In this document: positions 41,341-49,009 of the stretch, piece by piece | Numbering within the stretch: the stretch's first letter is position 1 | How the letters are laid out: each line of letters starts with the position of its first letter | NCBI GenBank assembly: GCA_036378155.1 | Contig: DASUXA010000082.1 | Coordinates: forward strand, 1-64,000 | Source of the DNA: DASUXA01 sp036378155 | GTDB lineage: Bacteria; Actinomycetota; Actinomycetes; Mycobacteriales; Micromonosporaceae | Direction of reading: 5' to 3' | DNA: 64,000 bases | Notes under the pieces: generated by a model | The model's database searches: none | What the model was told of the DNA's origin: nothing | What the model saw: only the letters and a program-made list of their open reading frames with translations | Made by a program: the position numbers and the translations under genes

Positions 41341-42134
41341 CAGGCGACCTTCACCTTCTCCACCAGTAACGCGTGCACCAGGAAACTGGCGACCTCCCGC
41401 GGCGTGGTACCCCGACCGAAGATCCGGTCCACACCCAGCTCACCGGCCATCCGCTCGTCGAAACGCGGCCCACCGACCACCAGCAGCGGCCGGCGAGGCG
41501 CCGGTACCGCCTCCCGGAACGCCGCCGACATCTCCCGCACGTTGTACAGGTGCGCGTCGCGCTGCGTCACCACCTGCGACACCAGCACCGCGTCCGCGCG
41601 CTCGGCACGCGCCCGCTCCACCAGATCCGGTACCGACACCTGCGCGCCCATGTTCACCACACGCATCTCCCGGTACGACTCCAGACCCTTCTCCCCCGCG
41701 ATGCCCTTCACGTTGAGAATCGCGTCGATGCCCACGGTGTGCGCGTCGGTACCGATACACGCCCCCACCACCACCAGCCGCCGCCGCAACCGCTGCTTGA
41801 TCAACGCGTTGATCTCCTTGGCGGTCAGCAGCGGAAAGTCCCGCTCCACGACCTCCACCTGCGACAGGTCGACCAGATGATGCACCCGCCCGTACACCAC
41901 GAAGAACGTGAACCGCTCCCCCATCGCCTTGGCGTGCACCACCATCGCCGGGTCCAGACCCATCTTCGCCGCCAACTGCAGCGCCGCACCCTCCGCGCGC
42001 TTGTCGTGCGGCACCGGCAGGGTGAAACTGAGCTGCACCATCCCGTCGCCGGTGGTGTCGCCGTACGGGCGCACGATCGACGACACACCCGCCGCCTGCC
42101 CCGCCCCGCCTTGCGCCGCCGGATGCCCGCTCAC
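41340..42134 (-). CDS. kamE: Lysine 5,6-aminomutase beta subunit
   Basis: A 264-residue cobalamin-binding subunit of the adenosylcobalamin- and PLP-dependent aminomutase that moves the terminal amino group of beta-lysine to give 3,5-diaminohexanoate. GTDAHTVGIDAI is the base-off B12 motif DxHxxG, and the Lys in ILNVKGIAGEKG is the expected PLP-binding lysine. ERFTFFVVYGRVHHLVDL is also typical. GTG 42134 overlaps the kamD stop by four bases, giving subunit-coupled translation. Confidence 0.93.
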   Translation of the reverse strand: MSGHPAAQGGAGQAAGVSSIVRPYGDTTGDGMVQLSFTLPVPHDKRAEGAALQLAAKMGLDPAMVVHAKAMGERFTFFVVYGRVHHLVDLSQVEVVERDFPLLTAKEINALIKQRLRRRLVVVGACIGTDAHTVGIDAILNVKGIAGEKGLESYREMRVVNMGAQVSVPDLVERARAERADAVLVSQVVTQRDAHLYNVREMSAAFREAVPAPRRPLLVVGGPRFDERMAGELGVDRIFGRGTTPREVASFLVHALLVEKVKVA

Positions 42135-43720
42135 GCGACCACCTCCGCCGCCACCGTCGACGCCGACTCCAGGATCTCCACCGCAGGGTTGTAGTAGTCC
42201 GACTCGTGCCGGGCCACCCCGTCCAACCCCTTGCCACCGTCCGCCGGGCGGCGCATCACCCCGAACGTGCCGTCGGCGATCGCGTTCAACAACCCGTCGT
42301 CGACGATCCGCTCCAGCAACGCCACCGCCTCATCCAGCACCTGCCACGCCCGCCGCTGGATGAACCCACCCGGCGCCGGCACGAAATCCTCGTGCAACCC
42401 GCCGCACGCACCCAACACGTACCGCACGTTCTGCAACGCGATGTCCCGATCCGACAACCACGGCGTGACCACCGCCTCGGTCATCATCCCGACCAGCAGA
42501 ATGCCCTGCCCGGTCAACGTACCGACCAGATTGAAAAACCCGTCCAGCAGATTGCCCCGGAACACATCACCGGTCATGTGCTTCGTCGGCGGCATCCACT
42601 TCAACGGCGCGTCCGGGAACAACTCCCGCGCCAACAACGCATGCGCCAACTCCAACCGGAACGACTCCGGCAGATCCGGGTTGATCTCGAACGCGTGCCC
42701 CAGACCCAACTGCCAGTCCGAAAGCCCCGCCTCATGCGCGAAGTACTCGTTGAGCAACTGCGACACCGTCACCGTGTGCGCCGCCTCAACCGCATCCGCC
42801 GTGGTCAGATAATTATCCTCACCCGTATTGATGATGATCCCCGCACGGGCGTGGATCTGCCGCGAAAACCGCTGGTCGACAAACGTACGAATCGGATTGA
42901 TGTCCCGGAACAGAATCCCGTACATCGAATCGTTGAGCATCATGTCCAGCCGTTCCAGACCGGCCAGCGTCGCGATCTCCGGCATACACAACCCGGACGC
43001 GTAGTTCGTCAACCGCACGTAGCGGCCCAACTCCCTCGACGACTCGTCCAACGCCGAGCGCATCAACCGGAAATTCTCCTGCGTGGCGTACGTGCCGGCG
43101 AACCCCTCCCGAGTCGCCCCCTCCGGCACATAGTCCAACAGCGACTGCCCCGTCGACCGGATCACCGCGATCACGTCCGCCCCGGCCCGCGCCGCCGCCT
43201 GCGCCTGCGGAATGTCCTCGTAGATGTCCCCCGTCGCCACGATCAAATAGATCCACGGCCGCTGCTTCGGATCCCCGTACCGGCGAACCAACCGCTCCCG
43301 CTCCACCCGACGCCGGTCGATCTGCTTGATCCCCGCCGCCACCGCCCGCTTCGCCGCCCGCCGCGCCGCGCTCGCCTGCCGACCCGTCGGCACCGTGAAC
43401 CGCACCGACCCCGCCGCCGCCTTCTGCGCCAGCAGCGTCACATCCGACAAACCCTCCCGACGCAACGCGTCGAACACCGGCACAGCCACCCCGTGACCCA
43501 GACCGACATCCGCCACCACCGCATCCACCAGCCGGTTCACCCACGGAATCCCATCCGGATCCGCACCAGCCACCCCAGCCAGCCGCAACACCGCCCGCTC
43601 CACCGACACCGTCGTGTGGCTACGCGCCAGATCCACCACCGGGGCACCCGCACGCCGCGCCAACTCCCGCGCCCGCGCCACGACCGCCGGATCAAGATCC
43701 AACTTCGACCCTGCCGTCAC
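42131..43720 (-). CDS. kamD: Lysine 5,6-aminomutase alpha subunit
   Basis: The 529-residue TIM-barrel subunit that holds the substrate and PLP for the B12-dependent aminomutase. YATQENFRLMRSALDE, NDSMYGILFRDINPIR, NTGEDNYLTTADAVEAAHTV and PTKHMTGDVFRGNL are characteristic of KamD. Length is normal and nothing is missing. The GTG at 43720 overlaps the amidohydrolase stop, and the stop overlaps kamE, so the three are a single translational unit. Confidence 0.93.
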   Translation of the reverse strand: MTAGSKLDLDPAVVARARELARRAGAPVVDLARSHTTVSVERAVLRLAGVAGADPDGIPWVNRLVDAVVADVGLGHGVAVPVFDALRREGLSDVTLLAQKAAAGSVRFTVPTGRQASAARRAAKRAVAAGIKQIDRRRVERERLVRRYGDPKQRPWIYLIVATGDIYEDIPQAQAAARAGADVIAVIRSTGQSLLDYVPEGATREGFAGTYATQENFRLMRSALDESSRELGRYVRLTNYASGLCMPEIATLAGLERLDMMLNDSMYGILFRDINPIRTFVDQRFSRQIHARAGIIINTGEDNYLTTADAVEAAHTVTVSQLLNEYFAHEAGLSDWQLGLGHAFEINPDLPESFRLELAHALLARELFPDAPLKWMPPTKHMTGDVFRGNLLDGFFNLVGTLTGQGILLVGMMTEAVVTPWLSDRDIALQNVRYVLGACGGLHEDFVPAPGGFIQRRAWQVLDEAVALLERIVDDGLLNAIADGTFGVMRRPADGGKGLDGVARHESDYYNPAVEILESASTVAAEVVA

Positions 43721-45264
43721 GACCCCTCCGCATCGAAGATCACATCACCGCGCAGCACCGTACGCCGACACACCGGCAACGGCGGCACCGGCTCGTCCGC
43801 CCCAGCCGTCAACACCGGCAAACCCCTCACCAGCCCACCCGGCACATCCCACACCGCGAACGTCGCCGACGCCCCCGGCGCCAACACACCCTCACCGTCG
43901 TACCCGGCCGCCCGCCACCCGCCCCGCGTGTGCGCCGCGAACGCCGTACGCAAACCCACCCGGTACACCGGATTGTGGTGACACATCGCCGCCCGCACCG
44001 TCCCCCACGGATCCAGCGGCGTCACCGGCGAATCCGACCCGAACGCCAACGACACACCCACCCCGGCCAACGCACCCACCGGATTCGACGCCAACGACCG
44101 CCGCACCCCCAGCCGCTGCGCGTACATCCCCGACTCGCCACCCCACAACCGGTCGAACGCCGGCTGCATCGACGCCACCACACCGAACTCGACGAACCCG
44201 GCGATCAACTGCTTGTCCACCAACTCGGCATGCTCGATGCGGTGCCGCCCCGCCCGCAGCACATCCACCCCGACCCGCGCCGCCGCCAACCCGAACCCCG
44301 CCAGCACCGTCGCGATCGCCCGGTCCCCGATCGCATGGAACCCGCCCTGCACCCCGTGCCGCGCACACTCCAACACATGCTCGGCGACCTCGTCCGCGCT
44401 CAGATACCCATGCCCGTGCGACGCGTCCGGACTGTCCAGGTACGGCTCCCGCAGATGCGCCGTCTGCGACCCCAACGACCCGTCCGCGTACAGATCCCCA
44501 CCCGCACCGTGCGCACCCAACTCCCGCGCCTTGGCCGCCGCGCCCAACTCACCCCAGTACCCGAACACCTGCGGCAGATCGCCCCGCCGACCCAACTCGA
44601 GCACAGCCGCGAAATCCGACTCCGCCGACGTCCCCGGACCGCCGCACTCGTGCACCGCCGCGATGCCCAACTGCGCCGCCCGACGCAACGCCGCCTCCTG
44701 CGCCGCCGTACGCTGCGCCGCACCCAGCGACCCCATCGCGATCTCCCGCACCACATGATGCGCCTGCCGCCGCAACCAGCCCGACTCGTCGTACCCCGGG
44801 GTATCCGGCGCCACCTGCGCCAACAAACCCGGCGACACCAACGCCGAATGCACACACGCCCGCGACAGGTACACCCGCCGCCCCGCCGCCGCCCGATCCA
44901 ACTCCTGCGCACTCGGCGGCACCTGCACCGACCAGCCCGACTCGTCCCAGCCGTGCCCCAACACCACCGCGTCCGCCGGCAGACCCGCCGCGTACCGCGA
45001 AAGCCGATCCAGCAACTCCGCCGCCGAACCCACCCCAGCCAGATCCAGACCCAGCAACGCGATCCCGGTATCGGTGGCGTGCACATGCGCGTCCACGAAC
45101 GCCGGAGCCACCAGCGCACCACCAAGGTCGACCACCCGGTCGGCGCTCGGCGCGTCCGCGTCCTGACCCACCCACGCGATCGTCGCGCCCCGCACCAGAA
45201 GCGCCGTCGCCCCCGGCGCCGCCGGACTGTACACCTGCCCGTTGCGGTAAAGCGTGCTCGTCAT
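43717..45264 (-). CDS. YtcJ-like amidohydrolase encoded within the kam operon
   Basis: A 515-residue metal-dependent hydrolase of the amidohydrolase 3 (YtcJ) group. VAPAFVDAHVHATDTG is the HxH metal motif, LGHGWDESGWS a family signature, GFHAIGDRAI and RIEHAEL supply further His ligands, and LAFGSDSPVTPLDPW the C-terminal Asp. It is sited between kdd and kamD with 4-base spacing to kdd and a four-base overlap with kamD, so it is co-expressed with the lysine pathway. Its substrate is not known; an amide, lactam or cyclic by-product of a diamino acid is a guess from context. Confidence 0.85.
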   Translation of the reverse strand: MTSTLYRNGQVYSPAAPGATALLVRGATIAWVGQDADAPSADRVVDLGGALVAPAFVDAHVHATDTGIALLGLDLAGVGSAAELLDRLSRYAAGLPADAVVLGHGWDESGWSVQVPPSAQELDRAAAGRRVYLSRACVHSALVSPGLLAQVAPDTPGYDESGWLRRQAHHVVREIAMGSLGAAQRTAAQEAALRRAAQLGIAAVHECGGPGTSAESDFAAVLELGRRGDLPQVFGYWGELGAAAKARELGAHGAGGDLYADGSLGSQTAHLREPYLDSPDASHGHGYLSADEVAEHVLECARHGVQGGFHAIGDRAIATVLAGFGLAAARVGVDVLRAGRHRIEHAELVDKQLIAGFVEFGVVASMQPAFDRLWGGESGMYAQRLGVRRSLASNPVGALAGVGVSLAFGSDSPVTPLDPWGTVRAAMCHHNPVYRVGLRTAFAAHTRGGWRAAGYDGEGVLAPGASATFAVWDVPGGLVRGLPVLTAGADEPVPPLPVCRRTVLRGDVIFDAEGS

Positions 45265-45268
45265 GCCG

Positions 45269-46354
45269 TCATCCTGCCGCCGACCCCGGCGACGCCGGAA
45301 CCCGACCCGCGCCCGACGCCCCCGACTCCGCCGCCAACCGCGCCTCGAACAACGCCCGCACCCCCGGCTCACCGCGCAGCAGATCCAACGCATACGCCGC
45401 GTGCCCCGGCACATAGCCGTTACCGATCAGCATCGTCACGTCCGCCGCCAACCCCTCCGCACCCAGCGCCGCGGCCGCGAACGACGTCGCCATCGAAAAG
45501 AACACCACCGTGCCGCCCGACGCCGTGGACAGGATCGCGCCGTGCTCACAACCCGGCACGTCGACACACACCACCGTCACATCCGCCGGACGACCCAGAG
45601 CCGCCACCACCGCCTGCGACAACGCCACCGGATCCCGCGCGTCCGCCAACGCCGTCTCGTCGGCCAACCCCACCGCCCGCAACCGGTCCCGCTCCGCCAC
45701 GCTCGGCACCACCGCCACCGTGCGCGCCGCCCCGGCCCGCCGCGCCGCCGCCAACGACAACGACCCGCTCTTACCCGCGCCGCCCAGCACCGCCACCGTC
45801 GCCTCGCGGTAGCCGCCCACCACCCGCGCCGTCAACGCCGGCGCCCCGCACACATCCATCACCGCCAACGCCAACTGCGGATCCAGATCGTCCGGCAGCC
45901 TCGCCGCGATCGACCGCGCGAACAGGATCGCGTGCCCCGCACACGGCACCTGCTCGCCGAGCCCGTCCCAGCCCGCCAGCCCGTCGCTGATCGCCAGCGG
46001 CGTCAACGTCAACGACACCAGCGTCGCCACCCGGTCCCCGGCACGCAGCCCCAACGGCGACCGCGGCCCCACCGCGTCCACCGTGCCGATCAGCATCCCG
46101 CCCGACCCGGTCACCGGGTTGTGCATCTTGCCCCGACTACCGATGATCTCCAGCACCTCGGCGCGTACCGCCGCACCGTCGCCGCCGTGCTTGTCGAACA
46201 GCTGCCGGAAACTCGCCGCGTCCAGATTCAACCGCTCCACCGCGACGCGTACCTCGTCGTCGGCGATCTCCGCACTGGTGTCCAGCCGCCACGCCGCCTG
46301 CGGCAGTACCCCCGCCGGTTCGATCACCCGATGCAGCCCGACCGGCGAGCTCAT
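45269..46354 (-). CDS. kdd: L-erythro-3,5-diaminohexanoate dehydrogenase
   Basis: A 361-residue NAD-dependent dehydrogenase that converts 3,5-diaminohexanoate to 5-amino-3-oxohexanoate and ammonia. RGKMHNPVTGSGGMLIGTV, DRVATLVSLTLTPL and CGAPALTARVV are Kdd features; VAVLGGAGKSGSLSL is the Rossmann glycine loop. It is the first gene of the minus-strand operon. ATG 46354 has AAGGAG 6 nt upstream. It is divergent from kamA across a 101-bp control region. Confidence 0.92.
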   Translation of the reverse strand: MSSPVGLHRVIEPAGVLPQAAWRLDTSAEIADDEVRVAVERLNLDAASFRQLFDKHGGDGAAVRAEVLEIIGSRGKMHNPVTGSGGMLIGTVDAVGPRSPLGLRAGDRVATLVSLTLTPLAISDGLAGWDGLGEQVPCAGHAILFARSIAARLPDDLDPQLALAVMDVCGAPALTARVVGGYREATVAVLGGAGKSGSLSLAAARRAGAARTVAVVPSVAERDRLRAVGLADETALADARDPVALSQAVVAALGRPADVTVVCVDVPGCEHGAILSTASGGTVVFFSMATSFAAAALGAEGLAADVTMLIGNGYVPGHAAYALDLLRGEPGVRALFEARLAAESGASGAGRVPASPGSAAG

Positions 46355-46455
46355 GGCCAACTCCTTCCACGACGAGAAGTCTTCCGGCACAGTACTGTTG
46401 ACACAGAAGGATTTCCAGTACGGTACCGCGACAGGCGACGTCTGGGAGGAGCGAC
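46355..46455. promoter_or_regulatory. Divergent kdd/kamA control region
   Basis: This 101-bp gap must hold promoters for both halves of the lysine pathway. On the plus strand TTGACA (46399-46404) is followed 15 nt later by TACGGT (46420-46425), a short-spaced -35/-10 pair for kamA. ACAGTACTGT (46390-46399) is a 10-base palindrome, and CAGTAC recurs 26 bp apart at 46391 and 46417. On the minus strand TACTGT (46395-46390) could be the -10 of kdd. The repeat could bind the nearby Lrp/AsnC regulator; this is inference. Confidence 0.5.
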
Positions 46456-47823
46456 ATGGCCGACGACAAGCGCACCGGGCAGCCCTACGAATACCAGCGA
46501 CGAGAACTCGTCGAACCGGACTGGACCCGGTTCCCCGGCTGGCGCGACGTCACCCGCGACCAGTGGGAGTCGGCCCAATGGCAACGCGCCCACTGCGTCA
46601 AGAACGCCCGACAGCTGCGCGACGTGCTCGGCGACACCGTCGACGACACCTTCTACGCCGACCTCGCCGACGACCAGCAGCACCTGGCCACGATGAGCAT
46701 GCTCATCCCACCCCAGATGCTCAACACCATGGTCCCCGACGCGGTACCGGACACCGAACGCTTCTACGCCGACCCGGTCCGCCGGTACATGCTGCCCGTC
46801 GCCTCCGACCGGCACCCCGACTGGCCGTCGCACCCGTACTCCACCCGCGACTCCCTGCACGAGCACGACATGTGGGTCGCCGAAGGACTCACCCACCGGT
46901 ACCCGACGAAGGTCCTCGCCGAACTGCTGTCCACCTGCCCGCAGTACTGCGGGCACTGCACCCGCATGGACCTCGTCGGCAACTCCACCCCCACCATCGA
47001 CAAGCTCCGGCTGGCCCTCAAACCCGTCGACCGGTACGACGCGCACATCGCCTACCTGCGCGCCCACCCCGAAGTACGCGACGTCGTCGTCTCCGGCGGC
47101 GACGTCGCCAACGTCCCCTGGCGCAACCTGGAGTCCTACCTGATGCGCCTGCTGGAGATCGACACCGTCCGCGACATCCGACTCGCCAGCAAAGCCCTGA
47201 TGGGGCTGCCCCAGCACTGGCTGCAACCCGACGTCGTGGAAGGACTCGAACGCGTCGCCCGTACCGCCGCCCGGCGCGGCGTCAACCTCGCCATCCACAC
47301 CCACGTCAACCACGCCAACTCGGTCACCCCGCTGGTCGCCCGCGCCGCCCGCACCGCCCTGGCCGCCGGGGTACGCGACGTGCGCAACCAGGGCGTGCTC
47401 ATGCGCGGCGTCAACGCCACCGCCTCCGACCTGCTCGACCTGTGCTTCGCGCTGCACGGCGAAGCCGGCATCCTGCCGTACTACTTCTACATGTGCGACA
47501 TGATCCCCAACGCCGAACACTGGCGCGTCCCGGTCTGGCACGCCCAGCAGCTCCAGCACGACATCATGGGCTACCTACCCGGCTACGCCACCCCACGGCT
47601 GGTCTGCGACGTGCCGTTCGTCGGCAAACGCTGGGTGCACATGCTCACCGAGTACGACCGCGAACACGGCATCTCGTACTGGACGAAGAACTACCGCACC
47701 GGCATCGAGAAAACCGACCCCGACGCCCTGACCAAGCGCTACCCGTACTACGACCCGATCGACACCCTGCCCGAGTCCGGGCAGAAGTGGTGGCGCAAGC
47801 AGGAGCACGCCGAACAGACCTGA
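46456..47823 (+). CDS. kamA: L-lysine 2,3-aminomutase
   Basis: A 455-residue radical SAM and PLP enzyme that converts L-lysine to L-beta-lysine, the first step of lysine fermentation. TCPQYCGHCTRMD holds the CxxxCxxC [4Fe-4S] motif, VVVSGGDVANVP follows the cluster site, and VPFVGKRWVHM holds the expected PLP Lys. Slightly longer at both ends than the clostridial enzyme. GGAGGAG lies 3-6 nt before ATG 46456. The product feeds KamDE and Kdd, encoded divergently. Confidence 0.94.
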   Translation: MADDKRTGQPYEYQRRELVEPDWTRFPGWRDVTRDQWESAQWQRAHCVKNARQLRDVLGDTVDDTFYADLADDQQHLATMSMLIPPQMLNTMVPDAVPDTERFYADPVRRYMLPVASDRHPDWPSHPYSTRDSLHEHDMWVAEGLTHRYPTKVLAELLSTCPQYCGHCTRMDLVGNSTPTIDKLRLALKPVDRYDAHIAYLRAHPEVRDVVVSGGDVANVPWRNLESYLMRLLEIDTVRDIRLASKALMGLPQHWLQPDVVEGLERVARTAARRGVNLAIHTHVNHANSVTPLVARAARTALAAGVRDVRNQGVLMRGVNATASDLLDLCFALHGEAGILPYYFYMCDMIPNAEHWRVPVWHAQQLQHDIMGYLPGYATPRLVCDVPFVGKRWVHMLTEYDREHGISYWTKNYRTGIEKTDPDALTKRYPYYDPIDTLPESGQKWWRKQEHAEQT

Positions 47824-47867
47824 CGGTCGGCCGGCACACCCGCCCCGGTGCCGGGACAATGTCCGGC

Positions 47868-48437
47868 GTGGCAGAGATCGTACTGATCAGGCACGGCCAG
47901 ACCGAATGGAGCGCCGCCGGGCGACACACCTCGCGGACCGACCTGCCGCTCACCGACGTCGGTGAGCGGCAGGCACGCGACCTCGCCCCCGCCCTCGCCG
48001 AGCGGCGGTTCGCCGCCGTGCTGTGCAGCCCCCGACTACGCGCCCGGCGTACCGCCGAACTCGCCGGGCTCGTCGTCACCGACATCGACGACGACCTCGC
48101 CGAATGGGACTACGGGCAGTACGAGGGAATCACCACCGCCGACATCCACCGGGACCGGCCCGACTGGTACCTGTGGACCGACGGCGCACCCGGCGGCGAA
48201 ACCCCCGACCAGGTCGGCGCGCGACTCGACAAGGTCCTCGACCGGGCCCGCTCGGTACTCGACCGCGGCGACGTCGCCCTGGTCGGGCACGGGCATGCCC
48301 TGCGCGTCGCCGCCGCCCGCTGGGTCGCCCTACCGCCCAGCGGCGGCGGGTTGCTCCGGCTGGACACCGGCACCCTGTCCGTCCTCGGGTACGAACACGA
48401 CCGGCCGGTGATCAGGCGCTGGAACTGTCCGGTATGA
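47868..48437 (+). CDS. Histidine phosphatase family protein
   Basis: A 189-residue phosphoglycerate-mutase-fold phosphatase. IVLIRHGQTEWS has the phosphorylated His (RHG) and VGHGHALRVAAARW the second catalytic His; LCSPRLRARRTAEL and EWDYGQYEG are typical. Substrate unknown. GTG 47868 is preceded by GACAAT 7 nt upstream; ATG 47859 is an alternative three codons earlier. It follows kamA by 44 bases and overlaps the 3' end of the convergent Lrp gene by 26 bases. Confidence 0.85.
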   Translation: MAEIVLIRHGQTEWSAAGRHTSRTDLPLTDVGERQARDLAPALAERRFAAVLCSPRLRARRTAELAGLVVTDIDDDLAEWDYGQYEGITTADIHRDRPDWYLWTDGAPGGETPDQVGARLDKVLDRARSVLDRGDVALVGHGHALRVAAARWVALPPSGGGLLRLDTGTLSVLGYEHDRPVIRRWNCPV

Positions 48438-48873
48438 GCTTCGGCGGCCGGTTCTCGTACGGGGTGGACAGCACCACCGTGGTCCGCGTCGACACGTTCG
48501 CCGCGGTACGGATCTCCTGCAGCAACCGCTCCAGGTCGCTCGGGCTGCGCACCCGTACCAGCAGCAGATAGAAGTCGTCCCCGGCGACCGAATAGCACGC
48601 CTCGACCTCCGCCAGGTGCGCCAGCCGTTCCGGCGCGTCGTCCGGCGCCGCCGGGTCGATCGGTCGGATCGCGACGAACGCGCTCAGCCCGAGACCGACC
48701 TTCTCGTACGACACGCGCGCGGCGTACCCGACGATCACCCCGCGCTGTTCCAGCCGGCGGACCCGCTGGTGGACGGCGGACACCGACAGCCCCACCTTCT
48801 CGGCGAGGTCGGTGTACGACAGTCGGCCGTCCTCGCTGAGCGCGGCGACGATCGCCTGGTCGATCTCTTCCAC
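48412..48873 (-). CDS. Lrp/AsnC family transcriptional regulator
   Basis: A 153-residue regulator. EEIDQAIVAALSEDGRLSYTDLA starts the helix-turn-helix, VSAVHQRVRRLEQRGVIVGY completes it, and the C-terminal RAM domain (VEACYSVAGDDFYLLLVRV) would bind an amino acid. GTG 48873 has TACCTT 7 nt upstream, suggesting a leaderless start; an in-frame GTG at 48930 would add 19 atypical residues. Its place beside kamA and a divergent permease makes lysine-responsive control of these genes plausible, not proven. Confidence 0.9.
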   Translation of the reverse strand: MEEIDQAIVAALSEDGRLSYTDLAEKVGLSVSAVHQRVRRLEQRGVIVGYAARVSYEKVGLGLSAFVAIRPIDPAAPDDAPERLAHLAEVEACYSVAGDDFYLLLVRVRSPSDLERLLQEIRTAANVSTRTTVVLSTPYENRPPKLIPDSSSA

Positions 48874-48880
48874 GTGGCAG

Positions 48881-48886
48881 AAGGTA
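48881..48886 (-). promoter_or_regulatory. Leaderless -10 box of the Lrp gene
   Basis: TACCTT on the minus strand lies 7 nt before GTG 48873 and supports that start. Confidence 0.45.
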
Positions 48887-48918
48887 CACCGGGCTGGATG
48901 ACGTTTGGTCCGTCCGGG

Positions 48919-48958
48919 GGCGTGGGTCACAACCGCTCCGGGCGTCCTAGGAAACTAG
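48919..48958 (+). repeat. Conserved 40-bp intergenic element, copy B
   Basis: Shares 19 identical bases (48919-48937) and the block TCCTAGGAA-N-CTAG (48945-48958) with copy A at 2961-3000, which lies on the opposite strand. It is in the gap between the Lrp gene and the MFS gene at 49010. Read towards the Lrp gene it contains TTGTGACCC, a half-site resembling CRP boxes. It may be a regulator-binding site or a promoter module; its partner protein is unknown. Confidence 0.65.
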
Positions 48959-48985
48959 TGGGTTTGTTCCCGGACTTTAGCGGGG

Positions 48986-49002
48986 ACCTCCTGCCAGGAG
49001 GT
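48986..49002 (+). promoter_or_regulatory. Hairpin masking the Shine-Dalgarno of the MFS gene
   Basis: ACCTCCT (48986-48992) and AGGAGGT (48996-49002) pair perfectly across GCC. The second arm is the Shine-Dalgarno of the MFS gene, 8 nt before its ATG at 49010. In the mRNA this stem would hide the ribosome site until it is opened, a simple translational switch or thermosensor-like control. Confidence 0.55.
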
Positions 49003-49009
49003 GCAGGAG

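Noticed and set aside
42206..45990. Long plus-strand frames opposite kamD, the amidohydrolase and kdd.
   Set aside because: Composition dominated by Arg, Pro and His and no motifs; the minus-strand genes are clearly recognisable and overlap each other tightly.
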